A stretch of 64,000 bases of DNA from contig JACDQD010000007.1 in the NCBI GenBank assembly GCA_019843655.1, positions 22,648,365-22,712,364 on the forward strand. Direction: 5' to 3'. Below, in pieces: positions 53,501 through 62,557 of the stretch. Position numbers and translations under genes: made by a program. The notes below the pieces were generated by a model. The model did no database searches. It was given only the letters and a program-made list of their open reading frames with translations, and was not told where the DNA came from. The DNA comes from Lethocerus indicus. Its lineage: Eukaryota; Arthropoda; Insecta; Hemiptera; Belostomatidae. Position 1 is the first letter of the stretch. Every line of letters starts with the position of its first letter.

Positions 53501-56500
53501 GTGCTGAAACAAAAATTACAACCTCGGTATACTCAGTTAAGCAAAAATACAACAGAACACTCAGAATGTCTTGCAAACGAATTTTAAATTAAATTACATT
53601 ACATTATAACAATGAAAACATTAAAATTCATTGCATTGCAACTCTTACTTCGTACCCATGGAGTCAGGCAGTCTGCTTCAATTAAAACTTTTTCATGAAA
53701 CGTTTCATTCCTGTGTTCAATGACTGTAGGGCCCGTACACTCTACCTAAAATATAATTTTTGTTGTTAATAAAATGCTGTTATTAAAATGACTAGCTTAT
53801 GAAATAATGTCTAAATGTGAGACACATGCAATTAATAAACACAACAAGGTATAGTTTTTTGCATGGCACATGAATATATCATACCATTTTTTATTTTACA
53901 CAGTTCTTTAATGTATTAAATTTATTTAAAATATTATTTAAAGTTCCATTAATACAAACAAATCTAAACTACTTCTCAATACAAGTGATAGCCAGGACTA
54001 TTTTTCAGCCAGAACATCTCATGTAGAATATATATAGAATGAAGAATAATTATAGAATATAATAATGTGTACTGAATTTGTATATTGAATACTTAAAGTG
54101 AAATTAAGGTGGCAGGTAGTGAAGAACACTAATTATTTACCTTGCACAATTATTATTCTGCTGAGATTTAAAATGTTATAATAACTTACCAAATTTATCA
54201 ATGAACAACTGGCCAGCAGTGTGATAATAATGAGGTAGAGGCAGGTTCTGGCAGCATTGGACCAAACCACTCCAACTGATGCACGATATAAGAGTCTCAT
54301 GAACTTAAATCCTGGCTCTGGGATTAGGTCCATCTCTTGGTGGGGATCCCTTAGGTTGTTCCATAAAAAGTGGGTCCAAGTCAAAGGTAGCACTAGCAAT
54401 AATACAAACATGGCTATACCAAACATAAGCCACGCCAATCTATAGTAGCTGAAATCAAATATATTTTTAATTAAATACTTTTCAATTTTCTTTTAAATTT
54501 AATATTTATTCTTAAGCCTTGTATTTAATTACTACATAAAATATGTTTTACTTTGATTCATTATTTGTTTTATTATATTGTTATAAGAATTATAGACTTC
54601 TAAAAATACCTAGGTTGACCTAGAGCTTGTATGATACGAATACAAACTAGAACAGTGAGAGCTCCAGCAACATAATACTTAAATAATGGGTCTGGCTGTT
54701 GAAGAAATGGCATCTCCCAAGAGATCTCTTCAAAAGTCAAACAGAAAGGATTCACTTCATGCATTTTCAACCATGTCCTGCAAGGAGGCATTTTAATATT
54801 ATAATCATTAGTCAATAGAATCATATTCACAATTGTTTGACAAAATAATTTAAAGCAAATAAAAGTATTATTATTAGTTGTGAATATCTGAATCACCTAG
54901 CCACAATCTCTTATACATTCATAAGTATTCTGTATTATGTTATATGTATAATCTTATAATATGTTATATATATTATGTATAAAATAATTAATGAAGTTAT
55001 AAATCAACTTACCTGTAATTTCCAATTGGCATTTGTTTGATATCATTGGCCATAGTCTCATCAGCTTTTCTCAACATCTGTTGATACAATATTAGGTTGT
55101 TCTCCATAAACATTGTTTGTCTTATTGTACTATAACTTTCACTTCCATAAGGTCCTCTCATCTGAAAAATCATAAATAGCTTCATTTTAAGACATCATTC
55201 CCCCTCTGTTGGTCAATTTATTTGTCAATTAATATAATAACATAAAAATTAGACATGAGTTAACTATTTGGAAATTTATGGTTCAGTTAATAAAAAGAAC
55301 TTCATAAAATTAACCCAGAAGTTCAATCTATTTGAAATAAGCATTTTTCTCCAAAACATTAATATATATCACTTTAATACATAGTGCATACCCTATAATC
55401 CTTTATTTTACAGTAAGGATATTCTGAGTCTCTTCTGCATGCACTTATGGGAATTGTATTGTTGCAGTTGTGCTGAAAAATAAAATCATAATCATTTATA
55501 TAATTCATTATATTAATCTTCTATTACAAAAAAATCTATTTCACTTTTTAACTTTATTTATTATGATTTAAATTTAGTAAATAGGCATATTTAATCTAGT
55601 AACTAAATTTATTCAAATTTAGCTATTATTGAATCTTGAAGAACTGAAAACTAATCTTGAAATTTCCTTCATAAATAATTATTAAATTCCTACTGATTTT
55701 CTGAATTGGCAATTATATAATTAGAAATGTGATAATATATATCAATGATTCTTACAGATCCTTCTCAGAACTTTAATAATATAATGAAAATAATAACTGA
55801 GACAATCATTACATTATTATTTATATCTATTGACTATTTATTTCAGTAGTATATTCTTATTATATTAATTTTTGAATATTTTTACTATATCTATTTCAAT
55901 TGTTACATTTGATACATGCCTGTATCTTGCAAGATATTAGAAATGTTTCAACATTAAATTGTGCAAGTATTGGATCTCTTGTAGCTCCTTCCCCAGGTTC
56001 CCATTCATAATTGTTACCCAGGAAACCCATTGTCTGACTTGTAACATGCACCCAACTGAAAAAATAAAAATGTTCAAACTATTAGCATAAATTGGAAGAA
56101 TAATCTATCATGGTAATATAACCGTAATGGTTTGAAACACATGAAAGGTAGTAGGCTCTACTGAACTATTTTGATTTTTGAACTTGGAACATGTTAATAA
56201 ACAAGTAATTGAGCATTTGTTGACTACATACTTTGATGATAGACTTTACACTTAATAATACCCTATTTCATATTTCCAAACACTTAGATTAAATATATTG
56301 AAAACATATTCCTTGCTATCATTAAGTGTCCAATAACTCAATAAAAATACATAATTTATTACGAATTACTAATATAATATATTAAATAATATTTAAACAA
56401 TTATAGAAAGTGATGTAAAAACACATGTATTTAATATATTAATTATTATTATTATTATTATTTTAATAATAATTCATTATGAAAGCTAACCCTGGTTTGC

Positions 56501-59500
56501 CAGACTGCTCCATGTGATTAGCAATGATAACATCCTTAGACCAGACATCATACTGCCATTTGCAAACTCCTAGAACTCCACTTAAAACTTTACCTGAATG
56601 TACACCTATCCTCATATCTATGTCCAACTGCCTATCTTCCCTGAATGAAAATGCAACTTTGTATTAGTCCAGGGAAAAACATTTTTTATACATTTGTAAA
56701 GTTCAAACAAAAATGTATACTGATCAAATTTTAGAGTATAATACCAACAGTACTAGATCTGTTATTTAAATTAATCCTCTATTAGTTTTGTGTAGGCACA
56801 ATTAAAACTGGAATTTTTTTCATTGAATAATCATAACAGATCAAGGAGAATACATTAATTTTCAATTGGCTATTCAATAAATGACTGCTCTTTTAAATCA
56901 AAATAAAATCAACCTCTAAAGTTGAATTCATTTTTTACATTAAAATTAAATGGAAACTGCAATCAAATAGAAAGGGGTGTTATCCCACCTAACCTCCTTG
57001 ATGATTGCAATCATATCCAGTCCCAGGTCAACACAGCATGAAGCATGTTGAGGATTAGGATAAGGTATCCCCGAAACACAATAGTAGCAGTCACCTAAGA
57101 ATTTTATCCTTAGGACGCCATGTTCCTAAAAATAAGAGGAAATAATAATACCAATGAATTTTGGATATCTCACAATATGTTTTGTAACAAGCTACAAATA
57201 AGATTTTGATCTCAACACATGTTCAATTCCATATTATTTTGCAGTAACATAACGTTTATAAATGTTATAAAACAAATTAACTGTAAACAAAAAAGTCATA
57301 ATGCCAGTAGACTACAAGTTAACCTTATGTGAGTTAAAAAATAAATTAATATTATAAAAATTCTGCATTTTACATTTAGATAATAATAAAAATAAATGTA
57401 CTATATTTAAGGCAAAATTAAACTATTTAAAGAATTAGAAATATTCTTTAAATATAATTTTTAATTGGTGGTATATGTTACATGTTAATTAGTTATGAAT
57501 TGAGAAAGTGGTAGTTCATTTGTATGGCATAAATATTTGTATGGCATTTGTTTATATATTTCTAGTCTTGATTTATGAATAGGACATGTGGCCTTAACTA
57601 ACCAGTTTTTGAAATTTATCTGCTACATGTATTAGACACACAAATAAATATTTGAATAAACAAAAATTTAAATGATTAAGAAAGTAATTTCAAAACATAC
57701 CTCAGAGGCTTCATCAAATCTTGTGAATAATTCATTCAGGGTTTCAACAAGTTTTTTTGGTGGGAGCGAAACAGTCAATTGTGAATAGTTGACCACATCT
57801 GCATAAAGGATACTAACATTCTCATGTTCCTCAACATACAATTCCCTTTGAACAAATAATTAAGACACAATTTATTTTTAAATGCGTTAAGTAATAAATG
57901 AAATATTCTGAATACCTGTGGAAAAATATATTTTTAACAGTGAAATAAAGAGTAGATAAGTTAATTAAAAGTGTAGTTAAGGGTAAGTTGTGTTTAGGTT
58001 TAAGTGTAATGTAAAAGATTATGTTATTTAATTTGTTGTTCTGATATTTTTAGCATTTATAATTTTTAATATAAACTTGAGTACAGCAAAAACAAAAACT
58101 TAAGTTAAATTCCACAACAGAATATGTAATTATTTTTAAGTTATTAGAAGTCTAACTGACAAAACAAGTACCCTCTAATAGAGTAAGTAGACCATTTTTA
58201 ATTTCTTACCTAAAGGGTTTTTGTTTGAGTGGTGCATCATGGTGGGTCTTAATCTGCTGGAAAATATTTCTGATGTCATCCTTGACACGAGAAGCTATGT
58301 ATTTTGGCAATATACTCAACATCAATTGTTCCTAAACATATATATAATTAGTTTAATTTAATGCATTTTTTGGACATCAATGAGGGATTTGAATATTTAT
58401 ATTCTTGAAATATTCTGTTTCCACTGATCCATTGGATCTTAAACGAAACCAATGTAGCTTACAACCAAATAGGTGAGTGGAGAAAATCACAAGTATGATT
58501 ACATTAATTTTTCAAATTACTAAAACAATTCAATGTGGGGCAAGATAATTTTGTATCAATTTCTTGGTTGTCATTTCTGATCACCAATTTATGAGTATTT
58601 AGTAGCTACTAGTAAAATAAATATAATTAGACAGTATTCAGATCAGCGATGCAATTAGAAAAACAATTCTTTTAAAAACCCGTACTTCTTGCTCTTTTTC
58701 AAAATGCAATCTAAGAGTCGATTCCACGCAAGCGCGACGATCAAGAAACGTCCTCCTGATGACGACTTCATTGACAAATCGGAAATAAAGCCCAAGAAAA
58801 TTGACGCACATCAAGTACACAGCTTCGGATATCATCTGCAAAAACGAAAGAATGGTAGATATAACGTGCATGAATTATAAATTCTGAATGCTTGATTATT
58901 GTGTCCCATTTCGTAATATCGACGGTGGATATTAATAAATATATTACCGAAACTAGTCCACGCGCGAGTAGTGACGCAGATTAGATGTTTTTACAGTTCT
59001 ACTAATAGAACGGGTTTCCGCGGCCAGAATTAGAACTATTATTTACTTCTTGTAGGATCGCGCAATACGTTGGGGAGAACATCGGCAGTCGAACCCCTAT
59101 CTGTCCGAGAAAAATCCTGCCCCCAGCAAGTCGAAATATAAAATGTCGGCTGTCCTATTCAAAACATTTGATTACCCGTTCCCGAAACCGATTAAAAAAC
59201 TTTGATTTATTTAGTTTCTTGACGTGGTCGCGGGATATTAAAAACCCCAAGTTTTAAGATATTTAAAACTGGCGCCTCACCATTTTGATCCATGCTGACG
59301 ATCCGCTGTAGGTGACCGTGGCCAGAACCGTGATGTGGAGCGATGTGACGATGGCCGCGACTAGAAGTGCCTGCCTGTTCATGACGAACGGGAGGAAGGT
59401 GTAGACCGCCAGTAGGGTGTGAGTGGAGTAGGCCGGCCGCAGGGGCTCCGCAGAGTGGCCCTCGGCGAAGTGGTAGAGGAGCGGTATCAGGTCCGAGGCG

Positions 59501-62500
59501 GTCACTATGGTCACCACCATGACGGCCGCTCTCAGCGAGTTGTGCTCCTTGTAGACCGCGATGAGCAGAGGGGCCACCAGCATGGCGCCTCCGCAATAAC
59601 CTATCACGTCGGGCAGATAGGTCTCTGGCACCGACTGCATCGAACACCGCATTATTTATTCGTACACAGTCAATCAGTAACTACTAAGCGCTTTTTATAC
59701 TAGAAACTATATAGACCAGCTTGAGGAATTGAGGAAAAGAGTCATCCAACGGTGGCTCTTGCAGAAGCGCTCATTTGCAGACAACAGGGAGCGTTAAATG
59801 GATATGTTTTCGATTACATAAATTGTGTTGGAGAATTAGGATGTGACTAGGTTTCAATGGAAATCCAGTAAACGGGTTTTTTATTTATTGGGTGTAAGGA
59901 ATTGCAAGAGTCTTATAGATGGTCAAATGTAACACAAACTGTAAACAATAAGGTACGGACTTTTGATTTGAATACTGTTTAAAGACTCGGCTAATTCCAA
60001 CACTTCTATTTCGTAAGACAAAGTATTTTTGTCTCTGTATACATTTTCTGAAAGTTCTGAACGTAGGTAACACGGGGGCCAGTCAGCAGAGGCCCGCGAC
60101 CTTAGGGTTAAACCACAGTGCGGCCCAGCGGTGATCCGATCTTATATCGCATGTTCGATCGCTTATAAGTACCAAGATTAGTTTTGTCATGATAAATTGC
60201 GAAAGGACTTGATTTTGCCGTATTAGGTATAGGTTAGGGTTAGGGTTCACAGTTTTTTCTCTACTTGTTATCTTAATACGTATATCTGATTTCATGTAAC
60301 TCCATTAGTTTTGGTTTTAATTCTGTAGCCTCTATTTGATATCATTTAGTTACTTTATGACAAATTTAATCCCGTGATTAATTACGTATTACTTGATTCA
60401 TACCTTCATAGAATTTCGCATCTAGGATAATAAATCTAATACTTTAAGGCAATTGAAAAATATTAAAAAATTAAATGTAACACACATTCTGCTTCCTGTT
60501 AATATCGATTCTTAAGATGGTTACTGGTTTCTAAAAAAACCAGTTAAATTGTTGTCGATTCTTACGTGCGTTCAACCGGCCAGACAAGTCTAGTAGGTAC
60601 CTTTTTCGCAATAGACTGCAAACGACTAGGTTTCTGCTCTTAATTAAAACGGCAACAAATGGAAAAAACCTGTCAATTTAAAACCTACATAACCGCCCAC
60701 CATTTTTCTATAAACAAAACCGGGCCCACCCGGCGACAGGCTCAACCCAAAAATGGGTCAAGAGCAAATCCACATTGTGATACCCGATGACTTTGTGATA
60801 CAACGCGGCCAGACGTTATTTCTCAACTTTCAACCTCGTGAAGGAATAAATTCGTTATTTTAATACAGAGTTTAATCGTTTTTTTCATTCCGACACTTTT
60901 TTTGGATTGCAAAACGGAACATAAATTGATTTTGCCTACTCCGCCAATATTTCTTCGGCAGACTCCACTACCGCTGATTTATGAGCACTGCGGTTTAAAT
61001 CTCAATTTACACAACTGGTGAAAACGGCATTGCCCAAATAAATATTTGTCTTTAATGTATCTATCGTATTCCTATTTTCAACAATGACTGATCTCTTTCT
61101 CTGCATTACACCCTAGTAAAACATTTTTATTACTTGCCATATTTGCCGATGTAAGTAAAAACCCGATGTGTACTGCAGTAACAATAAACTGGACGATGAT
61201 GAACACAGAAAAGAATCCTTTATGCAGTTGATGCTGATACTGTAGGTAGAGCTTTTCTAGATCCTTCAGTCTAAACTGATGCTGAAATTCAACATGGAAA
61301 TTAAATTATAAATCAACATATTTCACAAAGGAGTTTGCAAAATTACACCTGGAAACTGATTGCAGTTTCGTATTCGTAATAAAATCATATGAAAGCGATA
61401 ATATTTGCATTCTATCATTAATAAGGTCATAAAATTTCCGAATAGGGAGTGGATAATGAAATTTCCAGTAGTTTAGTGGTCTCATTAATATGTTTTACAT
61501 GCGTGTGTGTGCATGAACCCATATTCAAAGTGTTGAGTTATTGGTCTTACGAGTTTTTGCATTACTAGTCTGCCTTGTACATACTAATGTGTTAAAACTG
61601 GCTTTCACCTCAAGGTATCCCCCTAATGGATTAAATGAATATTCCATTGATAATATCTTTACTGGCAAAATTTAAAATCAATATTACGTATCAATTTAAC
61701 TTTATTTCAAAACCTTGAACAATAAGCATCTGTAATATACACTTTCACACCTGGTACAGCGGTTTTCCGTAGGAAACAAAATAAAAAGCCACTTTATAAA
61801 ATAATCACTATACCATCAGTGCAGTGTACTGTTGTATCTTAATAAATAAAACTTCAGAATTGTAGACATTTAATGGTGACTTGTACTTAACCTGGGTTTG
61901 CCTTAACAGAACGTTTGAAACATAGATCCAGTATTTGATGATAGTTTGGTCTATAATTATATTTTTATAATCTCATTTTAATTAATTAAGGTGTGTAGAA
62001 ATAGATTTTGATAGTTTTCCTTAATAACAAAAAAATAGTATTTTTGACAAGTGTGGCTGTCAAAATTTCAAATACCTACAGTGATATATGAAAAATATAA
62101 TTTCAATCACTTTATACAATACATATAAAGCAAACATAAAGTGTGTAAGCTGCCTTCACCAATTGATGTAGCACTCACATTTTTAATAGGTTCATTTGAT
62201 ATGTATCTCTTTGCGGTACAGTTGCACAGATTTATATCAGCCAACTCCTTTCGAGTAGAAGTAAGCTGACCAACCTTTCCCAGGTGGCAAATAATGTCAA
62301 ATTTATTTTTTTCTTATAAAACCAGATCTATTATAAAAATTAAAATATAATAAAACGTGTAATCATACCCTGAGGTAGGACCATGACCAGTTTCTGTCAT
62401 CCATAGGCTGGGGTTCAAGGGTACCCCACACATAGGAAGACGACACTTGGCTGGCATCCTTCAGTGAATTCAAACTTGTCCTAGTGAAAAGCTCTATGCC

Positions 62501-62557
62501 AGCCACTGAACCCCTTTCCAGCCCTCCAATTCCACTGCAGTTCTCTTCCATTTCTTC
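50361..62557 (-). CDS. Membrane adenylyl cyclase (class III), complete coding region in 21 exons
   Basis: It makes cyclic AMP from ATP at the plasma membrane, normally downstream of G proteins. The 21 exons listed separately join without frame conflict into 1,107 residues. Layout: cytosolic N-terminus (1-80), first membrane cassette (about 81-255), C1a (about 319-505), short C1b/linker (506-612), second membrane cassette (about 613-836) and C2 (about 837-1,085), followed by a short tail. C1a carries both metal aspartates, D334 in the ILYAD motif and D378 in the LGDCYYC motif, 44 residues apart as in mammalian enzymes. C2 carries K946, D1025 in YDIWG, N1032, R1036 and K1072 in VKGKG, with the usual spacing. 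The C1a wording ([17 protein letters not shown]) resembles invertebrate ACX/Ac76E-like cyclases, but I cannot fix the subtype. The start is the first ATG (62,549-62,551) after an in-frame TAG that is itself part of a strong splice acceptor, so a further upstream exon is expected. Family assignment is very secure; the exact N-terminus is less so. Confidence 0.95.
50755..50879 (-). CDS. Adenylyl cyclase exon 20 (C2 catalytic core)
   Basis: Encodes residues 1,007-1,047. [18 protein letters not shown] supplies D1025 (adenine), N1032 (ribose) and R1036 (phosphate), with the same 7- and 4-residue spacing as D1018, N1025 and R1029 of the mammalian enzyme. The usual Asn after WG is replaced by Asp1029. 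Acceptor TTGTAG, donor CAA|GTAATT. Confidence 0.96.
51205..51424 (-). CDS. Adenylyl cyclase exon 19 (C2, adenine-binding lysine)
   Basis: Encodes residues 933-1005 plus one base. [17 protein letters not shown] holds K946, equivalent to the adenine-specifying lysine (K938 in rat type II C2). The rest is a variable loop and a helix ending FQIKVG. Acceptor TTTTTAG, donor GTTG|GTCAGT. Confidence 0.95.
51425..52557 (-). other. Intron 18 of adenylyl cyclase with a tandem duplication
   Basis: 1,133 bases, AT-rich, GTAATA donor and TTTTTAG acceptor. It contains a recent tandem duplication at 51,564-51,704. Nothing else is recognisable. Confidence 0.8.
51564..51704. repeat. Tandem duplication, unit about 69 bases, two copies
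   Basis: A block containing CCAACATAATAAGACCAATA occurs at 51,571 and again at 51,640. The copies are nearly identical, differing by a G/T change and a two-base deletion in the second. This points to a recent duplication inside the intron. Confidence 0.9.
52558..52721 (-). CDS. Adenylyl cyclase exon 18 (start of C2)
   Basis: Encodes residues 879-932. [17 protein letters not shown] is the first C2 strand. As expected for C2, the metal aspartates are absent here. [13 protein letters not shown] is the next helix. Acceptor TCTGCAG, donor AAG|GTAATA. Confidence 0.95.
52861..52984 (-). CDS. Adenylyl cyclase exon 17 (signalling helix before C2)
   Basis: Encodes residues 837-877 plus one base. [21 protein letters not shown] is the conserved coiled-coil-like linker, and [13 protein letters not shown] is the pre-C2 motif equivalent to LS-x-LP in exon 5. 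Acceptor ATGTAG, donor GTTG|GTGAGA. Confidence 0.95.
53158..53253 (-). CDS. Adenylyl cyclase exon 16 (last transmembrane helix)
   Basis: Encodes residues 805-836. [20 protein letters not shown] is the final membrane helix and the start of the signalling helix to C2. Acceptor TTCCAG, donor CAG|GTGAAT, phase 0-0. Confidence 0.93.
53360..53503 (-). CDS. Adenylyl cyclase exon 15 (second-cassette helices)
   Basis: Encodes residues 757-804. In the frame set by its neighbours it reads [17 protein letters not shown] and [18 protein letters not shown], two membrane helices. A second frame is also open across the exon but is not membrane-like. Acceptor TTTCAG, donor CAG|GTAGAG. Confidence 0.9.
53656..53745 (-). 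CDS. Adenylyl cyclase exon 14 (extracellular loop with N-glycosylation site)
   Basis: Encodes residues 727-756, a polar loop with two cysteines and an NET sequon at residues 739-741. Glycosylated loops at this place are usual in the second cassette of transmembrane cyclases. The donor that keeps the frame is TGG|GTACGA; a GTAAGA seven bases downstream matches the consensus better but shifts the frame. Confidence 0.88.
54190..54448 (-). CDS. Adenylyl cyclase exon 13 (second-cassette transmembrane helices)
   Basis: Completes codon 640 and encodes residues 641-726. Two long hydrophobic stretches ([19 protein letters not shown] and [18 protein letters not shown]) flank a polar loop. Acceptor TTTCAG, donor TTG|GTAAGT, phase 0. 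Confidence 0.93.
54610..54777 (-). CDS. Adenylyl cyclase exon 12 (entry to second membrane cassette)
   Basis: Encodes residues 585-639 with split codons at both ends. After [19 protein letters not shown] comes a hydrophobic helix ([19 protein letters not shown]), the first of the second cassette. Acceptor CTTGCAG, donor CCTAG|GTATTT. Confidence 0.93.
55013..55161 (-). CDS. Adenylyl cyclase exon 11 (C1b linker)
   Basis: Encodes residues 535-583 plus two bases. It is a polar, probably helical linker between C1a and the second membrane cassette, with the run [17 protein letters not shown]. Acceptor TTTTCAG, donor TACAG|GTAAGT. Confidence 0.9.
55392..55472 (-). CDS. Adenylyl cyclase exon 10 (81-base cysteine-rich C1b exon)
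   Basis: Encodes residues 508-534, including [19 protein letters not shown] with three cysteines. The exon is symmetric (phase 0-0) and 27 codons long, so skipping would keep the frame. The other two frames contain stops. Acceptor TTTTTCAG, donor AGG|GTATGC. I do not recognise a domain. Confidence 0.85.
55920..56055 (-). CDS. Adenylyl cyclase exon 9 (end of C1a)
   Basis: Completes codon 462 and encodes residues 463-507. It has [10 protein letters not shown] and a YEWEPGEG turn, then the final strand NVETFLIS. The only donor compatible with the next exon is CAG|GCATGT, a GC-AG intron; a small unseen exon is the alternative. Confidence 0.85.
56491..56640 (-). CDS. Adenylyl cyclase exon 8 (C1a core, MRIGVHSG)
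   Basis: Encodes residues 413-461 with split codons at both ends. [17 protein letters not shown] and [15 protein letters not shown] are hallmark C1a segments. In C1 the position equivalent to the nucleotide-sensing Asn of C2 reads SKDVIIAN, as is usual for this half. Acceptor TTCAG, donor CAGG|GTTAGC. Confidence 0.95.
56989..57125 (-). CDS. Adenylyl cyclase exon 7 (C1a, second metal aspartate)
   Basis: Encodes residues 367-411 plus two bases. [16 protein letters not shown] contains D378, the second metal ligand, and the family signature; [16 protein letters not shown] follows. The donor is GTTAG|GTGGGA; a competing GAG|GTTAGG four to five bases upstream would break the frame with exon 8. Confidence 0.95.
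57701..57845 (-). CDS. Adenylyl cyclase exon 6 (C1a, first metal aspartate)
   Basis: Encodes the last base of codon 318 and residues 319-366. [16 protein letters not shown] contains D334, the first metal-ion ligand. [17 protein letters not shown] is the following conserved helix. Donor GAG|GTATGT, phase 0. Confidence 0.95.
58210..58331 (-). CDS. Adenylyl cyclase exon 5 (pre-C1a, LSILP motif)
   Basis: Encodes residues 278-317 plus two bases of codon 318. It contains [19 protein letters not shown], the conserved LS-x-LP helix that precedes C1a in transmembrane cyclases. Acceptor TTTAG, donor TTTAG|GTAAGA. Confidence 0.93.
58686..58835 (-). CDS. Adenylyl cyclase exon 4 (transmembrane helix 6 and C1 signalling helix)
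   Basis: Encodes residues 228-277: a membrane helix ([17 protein letters not shown]), then [16 protein letters not shown] and a charged stretch ending EKEQE. This is the standard junction from the membrane cassette to the first cytosolic catalytic region. Acceptor TTTGCAG, donor GAA|GTACGG, phase 0-0. It is CpG-rich like exon 3. Confidence 0.93.
59281..59634 (-). CDS. Adenylyl cyclase exon 3 (transmembrane helices 2-5), GC-rich
   Basis: Encodes residues 110-227, four hydrophobic segments separated by short loops. Its codons are strongly GC-ending, unlike all the AT-ending exons 5-21, and it lies in a CpG-rich island. As an internal exon it begins after GATGCAG; the donor is ATG|GTGAGG. The same frame stays open upstream to an ATG at 59,652, which may serve as an alternative start (see the TATA box entry). 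Confidence 0.9.
59635..61137 (-). other. Intron 2 of adenylyl cyclase, GC-AG class, CpG-rich
   Basis: 1,503 bases. The donor is GCAAGT and the acceptor GATGCAG. Unlike other introns it is largely CpG-normal. It holds the candidate internal TATA box and a short TTAGGG-like run (60,232-60,247). Confidence 0.7.
59691..59699 (-). promoter_or_regulatory. Candidate TATA box of an internal promoter upstream of exon 3
   Basis: The minus strand reads TATAAAAAG. About 30 bases downstream lies TTGACTGTG, an initiator-like sequence (A at 59,670). An ATG at 59,650-59,652, in frame with exon 3, follows about 45 bases after the box. Everything lies in a CpG-rich island inside a CpG-depleted gene. If used, the product would begin [11 protein letters not shown] and lack exons 1-2. 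Transcription from here is inferred, not shown. Confidence 0.45.
61138..61281 (-). CDS. Adenylyl cyclase exon 2 (first transmembrane helix)
   Basis: Encodes residues 62-109. The segment [16 protein letters not shown] is followed by a hydrophobic helix ([19 protein letters not shown]), the usual start of the first membrane cassette. The acceptor is TTTCAG at 61,282 onward. The best in-frame donor is non-canonical, ATG|GCAAGT (GC-AG class); nearby GT alternatives are weak. The exon is 144 bases, phase 0-0. Confidence 0.85.
61282..62368 (-). other. Intron 1 of adenylyl cyclase
   Basis: 1,087 bases, AT-rich and CpG-poor. Donor GTATGA, acceptor TTTCAG. Nothing recognisable inside. Confidence 0.8.
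62369..62557 (-). CDS. Adenylyl cyclase exon 1 (N-terminal coding exon)
   Basis: Encodes residues 1-61, a Ser/Gly-rich cytosolic N-terminus ending in NWSWSYLR. The ATG at 62,551 is preceded by GAAGAA and then by a pyrimidine-rich acceptor ending in TAG (62,558-62,560), so the exon probably starts at 62,557 with six bases of UTR. The donor is AGG|GTATGA, phase 0. Coding could start in an upstream exon that I did not find. Confidence 0.8.

Larger units (their letters stand above)
55473..58685 (-). other. Mid-sized introns 4-9 of adenylyl cyclase
   Basis: Introns at 58,332-58,685, 57,846-58,209, 57,126-57,700, 56,641-56,988, 56,056-56,490 and 55,473-55,919 are each about 350-575 bases, AT-rich and CpG-poor. 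The last is inferred to be GC-AG. A short ATT trinucleotide run lies near 56,440-56,462. No embedded genes are seen. Confidence 0.75.
58640..61050. other. Intragenic CpG-rich island around exons 3 and 4
   Basis: By eye this stretch is rich in CpG and locally GC-rich, both in exons 3-4 and in adjoining intron DNA (for example 60,060-60,140 and 60,550-60,840). The gene on either side is nearly CpG-free outside exons. The pattern fits an unmethylated promoter-like domain. Boundaries are visual estimates. Confidence 0.6.

Noticed and set aside
53343..53576. 77-codon minus ORF across exon 15
   Set aside because: It is in a different frame from the membrane-helix frame that fits exons 14 and 16, and it runs through both splice sites.
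59207..59647. 146-codon minus-strand ORF overlapping exon 3
   Set aside because: It is the shifted frame of the GC-rich exon 3, rich in Arg/Gly/His. The true frame reads four membrane helices and joins neighbouring exons in phase.
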